Source: Durusdinium trenchii (lineage: Eukaryota > Sar > Dinophyceae > Suessiales > Symbiodiniaceae). Taken from it: a stretch of DNA of 64,000 nt. Below are positions 10,104-23,548 of the stretch, in pieces (positions within the stretch are counted from its first letter, which is position 1; every line of letters starts with the position of its first letter). The notes under the pieces are model-generated. The model was not told the origin of the DNA. It worked only from the letters and a program-made list of their open reading frames with translations, and made no database searches. The stretch covers positions 1,090,046-1,154,045 of the forward strand of contig CAXAMN010020890.1 in assembly GCA_963970005.1 (NCBI GenBank), written 5' to 3'. The translations under genes and the position numbers were made by a program.

Positions 10104-13100
10104 GGAAGCGTCGAGCCGCACAAAAGCTTCTTGCAGAAGAGCAAGCTCTTCCTCTTTTTCTTTCAGTCGCCCTTCAAGCATCTCCACCTGCTCTGCACCT
10201 GTGGCAAGGAGCCAATGAACCATGCTATAAAACAAAACAAATCGATGCAGGTGGAATCCTCTGGATGACCCACAACCCTCCAGCAAACTCGGGCAAGTCT
10301 TTTCCTTTCAATTCCCTGTGGACTTGACACAAGATGCCCGTGTAAATGTTGCTATTCAGAGAATTTCCTTCCATGAACGTGTAGACCTTGTCGTCCAAGG
10401 TCTGTTCCACCAAGATTGCGATCTGTCCCTTCAAGATCGTGAAGTACTTATCTGCTGCTTTGTTGAGCCCATCCACGTCCACCCTCTGGTAATCTTCTAC
10501 AGGAAAGTCTTCGCCGCCACCTTCTACAAAGTTGGTCATCGCAGGCATGCGTTGGGCCACCTGGACGTCATCCGTGTCTGCTTCACCATCCAATAATCCT
10601 TGCAATACTTTCAGGTACTGCTTAATACCCTTGAAGCAGCTACAGCTCACGGTCTGCGCCCAACAACTGTCCTTCCTGGGCCTGGCTCCTGCAAGCATGG
10701 CTAGATCAAGGTGCTTCTGCATCAGGTCCACGCGGACAGATGCAGTACTGTGCTGAACAAGATCCTGAAGGAACTCGTTGCCCTTTCCAAGCTGTGAGAC
10801 AACGAGACGTTCATATGTGGAATCCAGAAGGTTCTTGAAGTTGGTCTGATCCTTCATCATAGCGTGTTGGTTGGAAAGAAGTTCGTGGATCTTTGCCACA
10901 GGGGCCTTAGCCGTACAGTGGCCTTTAATGCAACTGCTCATTGCGGAGAGGGTTGCTTCGCAAGAATGTTTACAGTATTCTAATGTATTCTACTTCCTGC
11001 TTGCAATGGATTCCCCAATTTGATAGGACCAACCTGAACTAGGAATGATTTGATCATCAATGCCCTTCACGACCAAAGCATGTGATACAAGAAAAAGTAG
11101 AAAGCTCACAAGCAGAACAATTTGGAAATTAGTGAAGGCAAAACACCTTATAGATTCGTTCAACATGTTCGCATAGCACTTCGATGATCTCCTGGACATC
11201 TAAGAGTCGTTCGGTGACCATGTCCTTGATGACTGCATGCTTATTGAAGCTGCCGGTCATACCATTGTTTGAATACCCACTCTTGCTGTAGACCTCCTCC
11301 AGGCTAAACTCCCGCATTTCATGAGCAAAAATTGCATGTTGGTAGACCCTGATGGCCCGGCCAAGGGCTGCATGAGGTGTGAGTTTCATGTCCATCTGCT
11401 TCCCTGTGAATGTTCCATCGACCATCGAGCTCAACTGCTTCAAAGGCAGGCGTTTCTGCAGAGGGAGGGGCAAGTCGGAGCGCTCCTGCATGACACTAAA
11501 ACCGTAAGTGTGAAAACACGAAAGGTATGGAGTGTGGAGTCCAACGTGTTTGGCGNNNNNNNNNNAAGCTGCGGAAGCTGCGAACCATATGTTTTGAGGC
11601 TCGAAACTCACAGTAAGAACCACCAAGTGTGACTCCACCCAGTGGCCAAGTACCATGTCGACCAGCAACTTCAAACTACACATAATATAGGCTGATCATT
11701 GGTTTCTAGACAGCCCGCTTCACTTGATACAAGCTGAACCTTGAAGCTGTGTTCTCGGAATGTACTGCAAAGCTGGCATAGCATAAGCAACGTTGATCGG
11801 TGCACTTTCTCGGTGCACATTTCAAGACGTCATGGTCTAAAAATGTCTAAAGCCTCAATGACTTATGGAAGCTATAGCATGAGGGTCAATTGAAACCCAT
11901 TGAAATCCAATACCCTGGCATAGCAAAAGGCTTGTTTGCATGAATACCGCTGATGTGGCATCTCCTCCGCGAATGTCGCCGCAAAAGGATTTTCCATGCC
12001 CAGTGTCTTCTTATCGAACATCCAATGATGCCGTTTCGCATACCTTGATGTGCTGCGGAGAGACCCAAAATCAAGGGGTTATTTTAACAGCTCTATAGAA
12101 TGTTCCTTTCCATGGGCCAGGAGATACAATCACCGACTCAGCTAATCTCAGATGCTTTGCAGATCCGACTTGATGTCATTGTGCTTGCATTCAAAAATGC
12201 CCTTCAACACGGTCTGGAAGTCGAGCATATACTCATCCCATCCTTGGGGGAGGTGACCCTGGTGCCCTTCGGATGATCGAACAAAACAGGGTCGGCCACT
12301 CCCATGTCCTTTCACGTGGTTCAGAAAGGTATAATAAACGTGTAAAAGGCATAGCATCGGAAGTTTGAAAGCTTAGACAGCTTGGACATGTGTTTACTTT
12401 CTAGGTACAGTAGGCCTGTCAATGGGAACATTCCCAACTGTACGAGTAGCTCTTAGATGATTTTGGTCCAGCAACGCTGCCACATGGAGTCCGCATCGAG
12501 ATCCACAGATTCTCGAAGATTCTTGCACTCCTCCAACAAGGCCTCAATCTTCTCCTGACAATTCGAAGTGCGGCACCTGTTCTGAGCAAACTTGGAGCTT
12601 CGCACACCAACCACTCGCAACACCTTGGAGTGGGTGTCTTCATTGTATCACATTGCTCAACATTGAAGCCCCTTTTGGCTTGAACCCTCGTTGGAAGCCT
12701 GACGAGTTCTTCTCTTGAACCTTCATGTTAGGATAGTAGAAGTGGAGGATTTCATGTTATAAGCACCACCATCACTGCTTCTCCACACAGAAGCGAATGA
12801 GCTTGTACCCATCATATCTCATCATCAGTACGCCTTCAGAGTTTATCGAGCAGAGTGGGGCTGCTTCATACACACTTTGAGCCCACTGTCACATGCTGAC
12901 AAAGCCAGCACCATGTCTCCTTCACGGCAACCGTGAGGTTGGTACGGTTGAATTCCATAAAACCGGACCTGAGCCAAATCATCATTGAAAATGGATATGG
13001 ATCAATAGTATGTGGCAAGTTGTGAATGCTTCATAATGCTTCCGGCACAAGAGTTTGAACTCTTGTGCAACTCATGAGATATCCGGAGCCATGGTTCCCA

Positions 13101-16059
13101 CGTTTCAATCATGTTCAAACCCTTTTGGCAAAATGTCATCGAGGTTCTGATCGATCCAAATCAACCGGATATTTGGAATCCAGGATCAAAGAAGCATGTT
13201 GTCCAGATCACCCTATCCAAAATCAACGCCAGACTTCAAGAAAGTACACATCATGCTTCTGTGGATGTGCTCGCCATTTATGCTCAGGAGCGGACAATCT
13301 GCTTTGCATGTCGTCCAGCGCGGACCCGATACCCAAGGCCTTCAGGACTCCTGGCTTAACCTTATTCGAGCAGTGTGAGGCTGGACCATTGTGGCCTCGT
13401 GGAAACTGTATTCACTACCCGTACCCCTCGCAGCCTGCCTGTGCACCAGGCTCCTTCTCCTGCAAGTGCTCAATCCTCTCATTGATTTTCTTTTGTTCCT
13501 TGGATAGTCCCTAACTGTATGAGCATTACTTCAAGGATGAGCAAGCATGAAAAAGAAATGTCTTGCATGACCGGGCTTGGCGCAGCCATGCGCAGCCAGG
13601 CATCCCCTGGGATCAATGCCCGGTCGTACCGGCGTCGCTCATCAAAGCCCATGCTGTCCTTGTCAATCCCCTCCTCGAAGTGCAACATCACAAAGTGCAC
13701 ACGCTTGAACTTGTCCAAGTAGCCAGCACAGTAGCTATTCAACTCAGAGACGGAGTGCAAGTCACCCAGCTGCTTGTTAAAGTAATTGATTACCACCAGT
13801 GCATGTTTGGCATTCAGCCCAACGTCTTCCAACATCGAGAAGTCGATTTGTGTTTCATGGCTTTTCTCTGCCTCCAGGGTTTGCCGATCTCCCAACAAAA
13901 GCATGCACCCACGACGAAAGGCAGTGGCGCAGGCGCGAACCACCATGCCTTGCACACGGCGACAGGGATCACTGACTCATCCTTCAAGTAGTGCTCCACA
14001 ATCTGCCGGATGTTCTCCGAATCTTGCTCAGCTTTGTCCTAAAGCCAGTGTGCAGAACATGTGAAAGCGCGTACGAATCCAGTGACACAAGCTCTCTCAG
14101 CACGAGCTCAAAGGAACAACCACAAACAGGCAGACAGTCCTGCAAGCCAGGCAAATCGGTGATGTCGATATCAAGCTGGTCTTTATCGCTGATCTCAACT
14201 GTCAAAGCCTGCCAAATGCAGTCGCACTTTCAATGACAAAGCATTATAGTGTCTTGGTGTGTGAACTTTAGTGTGAACTTTACCACGAAGGTGTTCTGGA
14301 GCCTGCCTGCCGTCAAAATACTCAAATATGAAAAATGATTGCTAACTTCTGATGTAGATCTAGCTTCCAACTGCGCGTCATCTGTTCGTGGTGATTTCTT
14401 GCGATTCTGTTCGGTGCCTTTGGAGGGGCAAACAACTCAAGCAACTGGGTAGCAGGCTAGTTCGCCCCACCCCACCTGGTTGCTGAAACTGTTGCGCTTC
14501 TGCAAGCTTTTCATATGCTCTGTGACCTTTCTTTGGACCTCTGCTTGATTGTGCAGCTTCTCCCCGCCCACGACATAGCGAGAATGCTCTGAAAACCTGA
14601 TGATGTAGCGCACTGGGCAGCGGTTGCCCGTGTTGCCTCAGCTCTTCCCTCCCTTGAGCCTTTTGACCGGGCCAGGCCATTCCCAATTCTGGGTGCACAT
14701 CTAAACGGCAGCACTGCAGTAAACGTGAAACCTCAAGGAAACTCCACAGGAAGTCTTGAGCTTGACTCTTCTAGCTGCAGGGTCTCCACTCGCCATGCTG
14801 CAAAGCTGAAGAACAAGGGCCGATACTCATGTGCAGGCTACGTTCGCCATGTCAACTAAAAAGTCATCAAGAGATCATATCTACAGAAGAAGACCATCTA
14901 CACACAAACTCGTGGCGACCTACACCGATCTCCGAGCTTCGATCTGTGTAGCCCACTGGGAATCTGAGAATTGCTTCCTTGCGATGGTCCGGATTGGACG
15001 GTGTTCAGGCAATGGTCCCTCTGCAACACAAAATGGTCTCCCCGTGATGTTCACAATTATATTTCTTGTGGCCTTTGCCATTCAGGATTCGTCCAAAAAT
15101 GCGCCGATGCTTCACCTAGCTGGCAAAGCACTTCAACTGACTTGAAGAGATCCAGAGTGAGGTTTTTGGGGTCATGGATGGTCATGGTTCCCAATGGTTC
15201 CCCTAGAAACAGGTGGGCACCAAGCTGGTGTACGATGAGCAATTCAACACCAAGCCACGCTTCGTTTCATTCCGTCCAAAAAACAACGGATGCTTTCCAA
15301 TTCAACACCAAACCACTCTGACCAATGTTAAAAATGACATGTACTCCGTTGGTCCCCCCTTAGGAGCTTCAACCCTGTATGCTTTCCCCTCTACAGTATG
15401 CCCTCCGTGCAGCTCGTAGCAGAACCACAGTCTCCAGCAGTTCAGCCATGTTCAGAAAGCTTAGACTTCTGAGACGTGAGCACGATCATGAGGACTTCAC
15501 CCAAAGACATAAGCAGGATAAGCAGGGAGATGAAACACTGAGTATAATACCTGAAAGAATAATGCAAGTGGACAACCATCTGTTTGTGGAGGATAATGGT
15601 CTTTCCAGCGGCCACGTTCCACTTCCATGATTATTTCAGGGAATAAAAAATCCCGGTCCACAGGTGAACTTCAACTCAATCGACTTTACCTCTGGCCCAG
15701 CATCGATGAGGCTTGTCTTCCCCACAGACTGCATTCCGACAATCACCATCACCGGCACGCGCACCTGGAACACACTCACACAGACCGATCCAATGGGAGG
15801 ACCAAGCATGCTGGTTTGACCCTGGCGGGGCATTGGGGGTCAAAACAAAGCATTCAGCTGACATCATTGACCCGGTGATTGGTGCTTTCTCCAACAGTAG
15901 TGGAAGCCTCTGCCGGTGATTTGTCCTCAAGACGTTTGGACTTGTGATGCTTCATGAGCCTTAGCGTTGACACCAAAACATGTGGGCCTTGTCCTTGAAG
16001 TCAGGATCTATCTCTTGAACCGACTTCAGCAGGCTGTAGGCGCTAAGCAAAGCTGGGTC
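10104..16059 (-). CDS. Dynamin-superfamily large GTPase, multi-exon
   Basis: Dynamins are membrane-remodelling GTPases. Exons in order: 15988-16059 (SAYSLLKSVQEIDPDF); 15690-15764 with P-loop GMQSVGKT; 14476-14636 (RCPVRYIIRF); 14128/14140-14208 with G3 motif DLPG; 13949-14038 (QIVEHYLKDESVIPVAVCK); 13587-13871 (VVINYFNKQL, GYLDKFKRVHFVMLHF); then stalk candidates at about 13440-13505, 13265-13360 (LGIGSALDDMQSRL), 12470-12560 and 12160-12290; 11147-11485 (EEVYSKSGYSNNGMTGSF, EHVERIYK); about 10280-10870 (QLGKGNEFLQDLVQHS); and 10104-10203, a coiled coil. Phase closes at several junctions, two of them with GC donors. The usual Thr of G2 is Asn here (GNRCP), and no T-K-x-D G4 motif is seen. 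The true start upstream of 16059 is not found, and a 10-N gap lies in the intron beside the 11147-11485 exon. Confidence 0.85.
11556..11565. other. Assembly gap (10 N)
   Basis: Ten Ns at 11556-11565, probably a fixed-size scaffold gap. It falls in an intron just upstream, on the minus strand, of the large stalk exon at 11147-11485 of the dynamin-like gene, so a small exon could be hidden here. Confidence 1.
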
Positions 16060-17099
16060 CTGCAAACATGAATGAGCCAAGCAAACACCAAAGAAAGAAA
16101 TACTTTCATGTTCGCCTTGAATGCATTTTCTGGCTGCAATGGACTTTTCCTGTGACACGGTGAGCCAACAGGTGTTGTTCCTGACTCTGACACATCGAAG
16201 AAGACTCATCAAACACGTCTCACTAATGAACAACAGAATACCAAGCGGTGGCCGAGCTATTTCTGAACCTGTGGGAACCTTCCTTACTTAATACATTCTA
16301 CCGGTTTTTTTTTCAACTCATTTTGTTTTATCAGGTGCCCTATTTTGCCTGTTATGGATATCAGCCTTTCTGCTCATCTCCATCCACTTCGATGGCCAAA
16401 AAGAATGGGACGACCCATCATGTCACCTGTCCTTCAGTGAACAACATGCCATGGGCGTGGTCAGGGCCATATCTGCAGATGCGTGGGGTGCTTGAGACAC
16501 TAAGCTGCAGGTCTGCAGGTTCAACGAATGGAACAATGAGCCTGGCGTCTCAGCTTGTGCATCACACAAACAACTTAGCCAGAAAACAATGCACTGCTGC
16601 CACATCCAGGTCTGACACGTCTTTAAAATACACTTACACCCACTGCAGCCACGTCGACTGATAGTGGTTCCTCCACTACTTTTGTTCACACAACTCCCTG
16701 ATTTGGCAAAATGGTGGACTGCAGCCTGTACATACTTGCCACTACTCTAGGTCCGCTGAATGCAAGAATGCCGCAAAACGATCTCGGTTTCCGAGATGCT
16801 TCGCATTGGCTCTTCAACAGGAACCCTGCTTCTGAGCCCATGGATTAATGCCCACTGAGGACATGGGAAGTGGAAGTCCACCTTCAAGGGCTCAGCTTTT
16901 GGCCAAGAGGAGTCGACTTCTTGTTGCATCCAAGCAAAGCAACAGGTCGTCTCCTGACGTGATTTTGAACAGGAGAGAAACAGGTCGTCTCGGGCGCAAA
17001 ATCTCCAGTCATAGACGAGACATAAGACATATATAGAGACAACATAACCCATTCTATACAAGCTGCCGAAGGACAAAAAACTCTGCACGACCCCTCTAT

Positions 17100-20000
17100 A
17101 GATTCCGTTGGTCCTGGTTGTTTTCCTGGTGGTATGATGAGGGGCAGCTGTCGTCCATCCGGCACCTGGATGTTCACCATCTGCCCACTGTGGACGCCAC
17201 AGGGCACTTGGATCTGGAAGACCTCTTCACTGCCTCAGATTGATTCGAGTGAAAGCCAACACCCTCAGCCAGCTGAACCCTGAGAGCTTGGTGGGGGGGA
17301 AGCGGATTCTTCCGCCCATCTTGCTCTGCAGGCAGCGAATCGGCGAAGAACTCTGCAAAAAACAACCATGAAATTTTGGATGCTTCGAATGCAAAGATGG
17401 TTCTGTCTCAGGACATCCTCCAAACCCGGGGAAGAAATGTCAAACCTATACCAAGAACCTTCTAAAAGCAGACCAAATCTTCCTTGGCCCATCTGCGCCA
17501 GGATGCTCGTCGCCTCCGAGGCCTCTGGTAATGCCACCGGCTTCAGCTGCCCAGCGGCCACATCGAACTCCAGCTGCAAGTCCTGAGGCAAAAAAGACGG
17601 AACAAAAGTCACCGGTTGCGACATCTTGCAAAGAGGTCGACGCTTGTTGTGGTCGGGAAAGACGCTGTTTTTTGGAGCTGTAAAGCCTGCTGTCTTGCCG
17701 TTCATCTTGTTGCCCATACCCACGAAAATGCATGTAAGGCCTGTTGAAAACGAAAAACAATGTTGGTAGATCCATTTGGCATTCTACTGAGCCTTCTCTC
17801 AACGGAATCCCGTCGATCATGACCATCTCAAATCCACCTGCAGCTTTGGCAACAACTAAGCCTCACATCTTGAACAACTTGTTTAAGTCCATACCGTCCA
17901 TACCTATGAAGGAATATCTGCAGTCTATTTGCGGCCGTGTATGGGATGATCTAATGATCAGGAAAGTCTAGATGAATTGAATCCCTCTCGCTGTCCGCCA
18001 TCTTTTACCCCCTACTGTTGTCTGCCCACGCTATGGCCTGCCTCGCGGTGCTGCAGATTTGCTGGCACCATGAGCGTGAGCTCGCGACCATCAGGCACCT
18101 TCACCTCTGAGTGTGTCTTGGTGAGCTACCCTCAACTAGGAAAGAAACTATGCCTGGAAGATTGACATGGAACCTCAAAACCAGTAGTTTGTGGAGGAAG
18201 CTGCAGGCTAGTTCCATGCTACTCCTCCCCGGGTGTAAACCTATTTTAGATATTTAGTTCCATGCGTTCTTCACCCCGATCAAGCCCGGGTGAACGAGTA
18301 TCGGAAAGATTGAATCCAGCCTGGTGGACATAAAAGCGGTAAATGATGGTAAGTGGGAGTACAAAAAAGGCAGCTGTTCACCACAACATGTTTAAAGAGA
18401 TCAAACCATGTGCCTAAACAAAAAAAGACTTCAAATTCAAAAACAAATAAATCAAGTGTTCAAAGAACAGATTGTGGTTTCATGCGATTTCGGTTTCAGT
18501 GCCTTCCGCTTGTTCAGACCAACTCAACCTAAATGAAACCTGAGCTGTCAATCTGCCGAGTGCTTCCCTACCGTTACTACCCGCTTGGCATTTGATGCCG
18601 TGCCCCCCCTTTCTCGCACCAAGACCCGCGAAAGGGCGCGCGACCCTTTCTCAGACGTCGCGCGGTTCGCCGAGGAGCGGCGATCTTTTGCCCTGCCGAG
18701 ATATTGGGAGGCACTGAGATGCTGAGGAAGATCTTCCCACCCGAGCTGCTTCCGCCCACCTCGTTTGGAATCGGTGGAATCGGGTGCGCCAAACGTCTAA
18801 CTGTTGGGGGAAGGGCGAAGAATCTGCACTTGAGAAGAAGGAGGGGAAGAGCAGTGGATACAAAAAATGAGATGATGTGGAATGACCTTTGGCAAGTGGA
18901 AACGTGCGTTAGAATTTGATGGACATTTTGTGGTTGTGATTGTGTAGTACATGGAATCTGGCATCCGTAAGTTTAAGAGTCTACAGTTTCATTGTAGTTC
19001 CAAGAATTGTGGTTTAGTTGTGGCCTGTCCTGGGGAGCTTGATGTGGATTTGAGAAATGAGGCTGCCAGTGCAGCCCTCGAGATTTGTCTATCTTGAAGG
19101 CCTCTTGGCTTTCACTGACAAGAAGAACAACGCAGCCAGTTCTCCATCAAACAAGAGCGCGATGCAAGTTTGCAAGTCTATCCACTTGCGGAGGACTAAA
19201 AAGGGTCTGCAAGCTCATGTTTCAGAAATAAATCCTCCCAAAGTTGGAGGCGTAGGACAAAACAGGACCATACCAATGTCTTTTGGCCTCGTCAAGCCTC
19301 TTCCCTTTCTTTCGTCCGCACCCCACCACAAACTCCAGCCTGGGGAGCACTCACTGGGCAAGCGGTCGCTGCGGAGCTCGGGTTCGCCGGGCTGGGTGTG
19401 CTGACCTGAGTCATTCGGGGTGGTCGGAGTTCATCAAAGCAACTCTGATTTGGTTTCTTTCTCGATGCTAACTTGGACCAGGAAGGAGTTGCGGGAGCTC
19501 CCGTGGTAGCGAACGAACCGCTCCCTGTTTAATGGGGAATCTGGAGAATGAGACCGCCAGCTCCTTAGCTCCCTCCTGAGCAACCCCCCATTCTTCTTGT
19601 GCTGGATGATTCTTAGCGGGAAGTCTGTGAGACTACATGGCCTTTCAGGGGTCAATCGCCCTGTGTTCAGCCCATGATGAATGAAGGCCGGGCACTCACT
19701 CCCTCAACAGGAAAGGCAGGATTGATATGAAGAGGTTATGTGACAGGACTTGCTCAAGCTCAGAGTCTATGAAAAAGTGTTTTTCCAAATGACGGGCAAA
19801 ACCAACCCTCCTTGGGGTATCCGTATTTTTCAGACACACTTGGACTTGGATGTTCTCCCCCATTGGCCCTGTTTTTCGCCCTCCGGATCCGCCTGCAAAG
19901 TTGATCCCGCAGCACAGCCCTCAGGAACCGTGATCTGAAAGCTGGTACCTTGGGCGCCGACGCTTCGGAGAGTCCCAAAGGGGTGGACATGGATCGTTCT

Positions 20001-22044
20001 TTCCAACGGATCAGTGAAGTCCTCTGCGGAAATCTTGAAAGAAGCTACTGGAGATTTGACCAAACCACCCATATCAACGCCAAGAATACGAACTCCCTCT
20101 GAACCACCTCAGCGAACCACCCAGCAGCCCTCTGAACCCCCTGTGGCTCATGGCTCGCGGCTCGCCTGTTCAGCCAGGAGGCCATCCGGACTCTTCACCG
20201 TGAGCGTTTGCCCAGGCACCACTCCTGGTGGCACTTGAATCAGAAAGCCCGCTGCGGCCGTGGCCGCCGTGCCCACCGAGGCGGGTGCCGATGCAGCGGG
20301 CGCGGCCATTGGGCCTGTGACTTGTCCCATGCCACGGTGCAGGAAGTCTTCAAACCTGGGCTTGGGCTGCAGTGCCAGGAAATGGGAGGTTGCTAATATA
20401 GGGGTCACTACGGCGTTTTCAGTGCACATTCAATTCTATTTCGGGGCTCCTACACTCATGGGCAAGTTTCTGTGACAGTCTTAAATTCACAGTCTACTAT
20501 TTGCAGCAAAAGGAAAACGCTGAGCCAACACACGTCTGTGTGGCCCTGGTGAAAATTATTGAAAATCTGCAGGGAAGAAACTCAAGCTCCAATGAGCTTG
20601 GGATGCCAATCCTTGTGAAGCAACCTCGGATTGTGCCCGTTCCACCCCCATCTCACAGCTCGCAGGCCTTGCTAAGACAACTTGTTCTACAATTCTACAC
20701 GAAGAGAGTCTTAGAAGACGTCTGAACGCACCAGTGGCAGAAGAAGATTAAAAAAAGACTAGGAAAGCCTCAAGGATGGTTTGATCACTCGATTGCTGGG
20801 CATGAAGGTAAAGGCACAACCTCTTGGACAAGCCGACAGCAGAGCACCTCGGGAATATCTTGCAAAATCATTGGGACATGCAGAGAGTACTCAGCTACTC
20901 ACATACAGTCCATTGATACAATCACGAAATCACCTATGGATTCTGTTCACGTTTATCATCGTTTATCTCTGTTGCAGGCCTTGGTCAATGCGCTTCCAAA
21001 ACTTGTTTCTCCCTGTTCTCTTTCCTCAAAACGCACCAAGGGGCGGAAGACATCCCGCACCCAGGCTTCCAGATATCTTCGTCGTTCCTCCAGCTGAGGA
21101 CCGTGACAAGGAAGCCACGTCTTGCCTGTCACCGACCGTTGGAAGAACGAGGAAAAAACAAGCTTAAAGGATTTGGGTCCGGGTCTCTCTTCAGTTTAGG
21201 TCCAAAATACTGGCATTTGATCTGACCAAGCTGATTTCGAGCGGCTCAAATGACCGAGAAGCTTCCACAAGTTCAATTTTGAGTTATATAAGTGGGCCAG
21301 GCTTGAACCATCCTCACAAGTGAAGAAGAAGGTCTGCAAGATTGACAGAGATCGGGCCGAATCGGGCCCACCTGGGAAGTAAGCGTGGATGTCCCTGTTG
21401 TGCACAGCCTTGTGAAATTCATCGAAGTCAGTGTAGCGACGTAGCACCTTGAGAAAGAGCATTAAATTCCCAGAGCACAACTCTGTAAGTGTTCAACCAG
21501 TAACAATGATTAGAACGAATTAGAAAAATCGCAGAGTAGCACTGTGCATATGCCGGCCTGCCACCTACGACCTTGCTCGTCCACCAAATGCATGGTGAAG
21601 TAGGTGACGCCACTGTGGCGAACGACGCCATCCTGCGCGCCACAAAAGGAGGAGTTGCTCATTGTTTTTCGAGTCATGTCATGGATTTATCAAGTGTGCG
21701 GGCCTAATGACACAATGTGGCATCATTTCCCTGCATCCATCGACCTCATCCCAAACCAGATCCACTGTCTCCATCTCCCACACAACCTGATTTTTCACAT
21801 CCTACTTCCTACTTCCGCCACCCTCCTCCTCCTCGCCATCCCAGTCCCCACCCCATCCGCCCCCTCCTGTGGAAGGGAGACTTGTGCGATATGCAACCGG
21901 CCCTTGGAGAAGCTGCGCAGCTCCGACTGCAGCGCCGCCACGGCCAGGCCGCCCCCCCAGCACCGCGCCCACGGGACCGGCCAGAACGAGGCCCAGGACC
22001 GAACAGCCGACGGTGGTGACCACCGCAGTCTCGGTGTCCGGCAT
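17100..22044 (-). CDS. PX-domain protein with repeated VPPG-type beta modules
   Basis: The first exon, 21898-22044, starts at ATG 22044 (49 codons) and has a hydrophobic stretch (VLGLVLAGPVGAVLGG). The PX domain, a phosphoinositide-binding fold, follows: 21572-21632 (HSGVTYFTMHLVDEQ), 21372-21447 (VLRRYTDFDEFHKAV, AYFP), 21037-21125 (GPQLEERRRYLEAWVRDVF) and the start of an exon at 20366 (RFEDFLHRGM). The R-R-Y-T-D-F core and the later E-E-R-R-R-Y-L-E helix are typical. Phase closes across 21372, 21125, 21037 and 20366. Downstream are separate copies of a module of the form V-P-x-G-V-x-x-G-Q...V-P-D-G-R at about 20190-20280, 19870-19935, 18660-18730, 18040-18110 and 17110-17215. Another exon lies at about 17460-17585 (LQLEFDVAAGQLKPVALPEA). 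The 61-nt exon does not phase directly with the next one, so a small exon may be missing. Confidence 0.75.
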
Positions 22045-23484
22045 GGCCTGAAGCGGTCTGAATCGAAAAGGTCTAGTAAAACGTCTTATGAGGGTTTGAA
22101 GGGCAGGTGGTTGGGCTGGGTGTACAAATGTACACTGAAAGAATAAGGGAAGTGGCATGGCATGGCCCCCCGAAAGGATTACAGCTTTTCTCTACAAACC
22201 CAGTGGTTGTCCACTTCTGTGATTGTTTCAGACGGTCTAGATGTGGAAGTGTGAGGCTCCGAGGGTGCTTTGGTCATGGTGTTGCATGTGATGACCAAAT
22301 GCAAAATACATCGTGATGCTCCGTACAAAGACTTTCTTTCGATGCGTATGCCTGTGCACCAATGATGTTTGACACAGTTTCACTGGATAACACCAGTACA
22401 GTTGAAAAGCTATAGCCAGCTTGCTATACTGGTTCAAAGACAGAACCAACATCTCTTGGCCATCATGAACTCTTGCAAAGTTGTGTTGTGGAAAAGGACT
22501 TGGTAAACCACCTCACAACCACTACGAACTCCTGATAACAGATAATAGGATCTGATGTTGGCTGCCCTGCTGACCAGAACTGTTTCGCAGGTTGACCGTC
22601 GGTTGACCCGATGGCTCAGAACTTAGAACATCTCCGACCCCAACGAAGGCCGAGCCTGGATGGAAGGCAAACCTAACGCGCTGTAATACTACCTACTGAT
22701 GCTAGAGCCCCGAGAATGTGTTTGAATCTTTTTGTGACAAAACAGATTTGAGCGGCCAGCTCAACAGGACGTCGTGTAGCTAGGAAATACCTCTGTATAG
22801 CGAGAGGACTTCTTCACCAGTTGGGATACTGGTAAGCAGGTAGTTTCTCAGGGGCACTGCTGCATGTCTTCACCAGTTGTACTGTCAAAACTTCAATCCG
22901 ATCAATTCGCTGTTTGAGGCGGACACCCTTTCTAATTCCAAAACCAGGCTGATTGGATCCAGACATGCAGCAAGCGCACCATAAAGCCCGATCGAAGGAG
23001 GACTACGAGGGGTACCCCTAACACTTTGAAGGGAATACCCAGCCTTTGAGCCTTCTCTAGTGAAATGGGTATGCCGAGACAAGCAGTCTGTGAAAAAGAG
23101 CCTTTGGTTATGAGACGCAACATGACAAAAAAACCTTTGGTCATTCAATGCATCAAAAACTCGCATGACTCACCAGACACAAGAAGCTGTTAGTGCTGAT
23201 TTGCATTGACCACATTGACCAATGAGGCTCCTTGGCCGCCAGTCTTTGGGCCCATCTTTGGGGCCTGGCACTCATGGTCCAAGTCCTGCAAGTCATATGC
23301 AAAGCTATGGATGTCTTGTTGAGTTGGCTTCATGAAAGGTACGGTTAAAAAAACTCAAAAACGCTGCTACCCTCGTTCACCAGCTAGAATAGATTGAATA
23401 GATTGGCCTCCACTCCGAGGAGACGGTTCTGATAAAAACCATGCAGCTAGAGGTTAGAGAAGTGCATTCGGCCCAAGCACCAAC

Positions 23485-23548
23485 CTTGCCAGTTCTCCCT
23501 TCTCTCATCCCGAAGCTCCTCTGCGCACTGCTTGCAATGCGCCTTCAC
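23485..23548 (-). CDS. Isolated short exon, Lys/Glu-rich helix
   Basis: A 64-nt minus-strand segment between an AAG acceptor and a GT donor encodes VKAHCKQCAEELRDERRENW, a highly charged helix. It lies between the PX gene and the nucleotide-sugar transporter and belongs to neither by any visible motif. The flanking frame upstream also stays open for about 100 codons, so the exon may be longer. I do not recognise it. Confidence 0.3.

Noticed and set aside
11321..11632. Plus-strand frame across the N gap
   Set aside because: It is antisense to the conserved dynamin stalk exon and passes through Ns.
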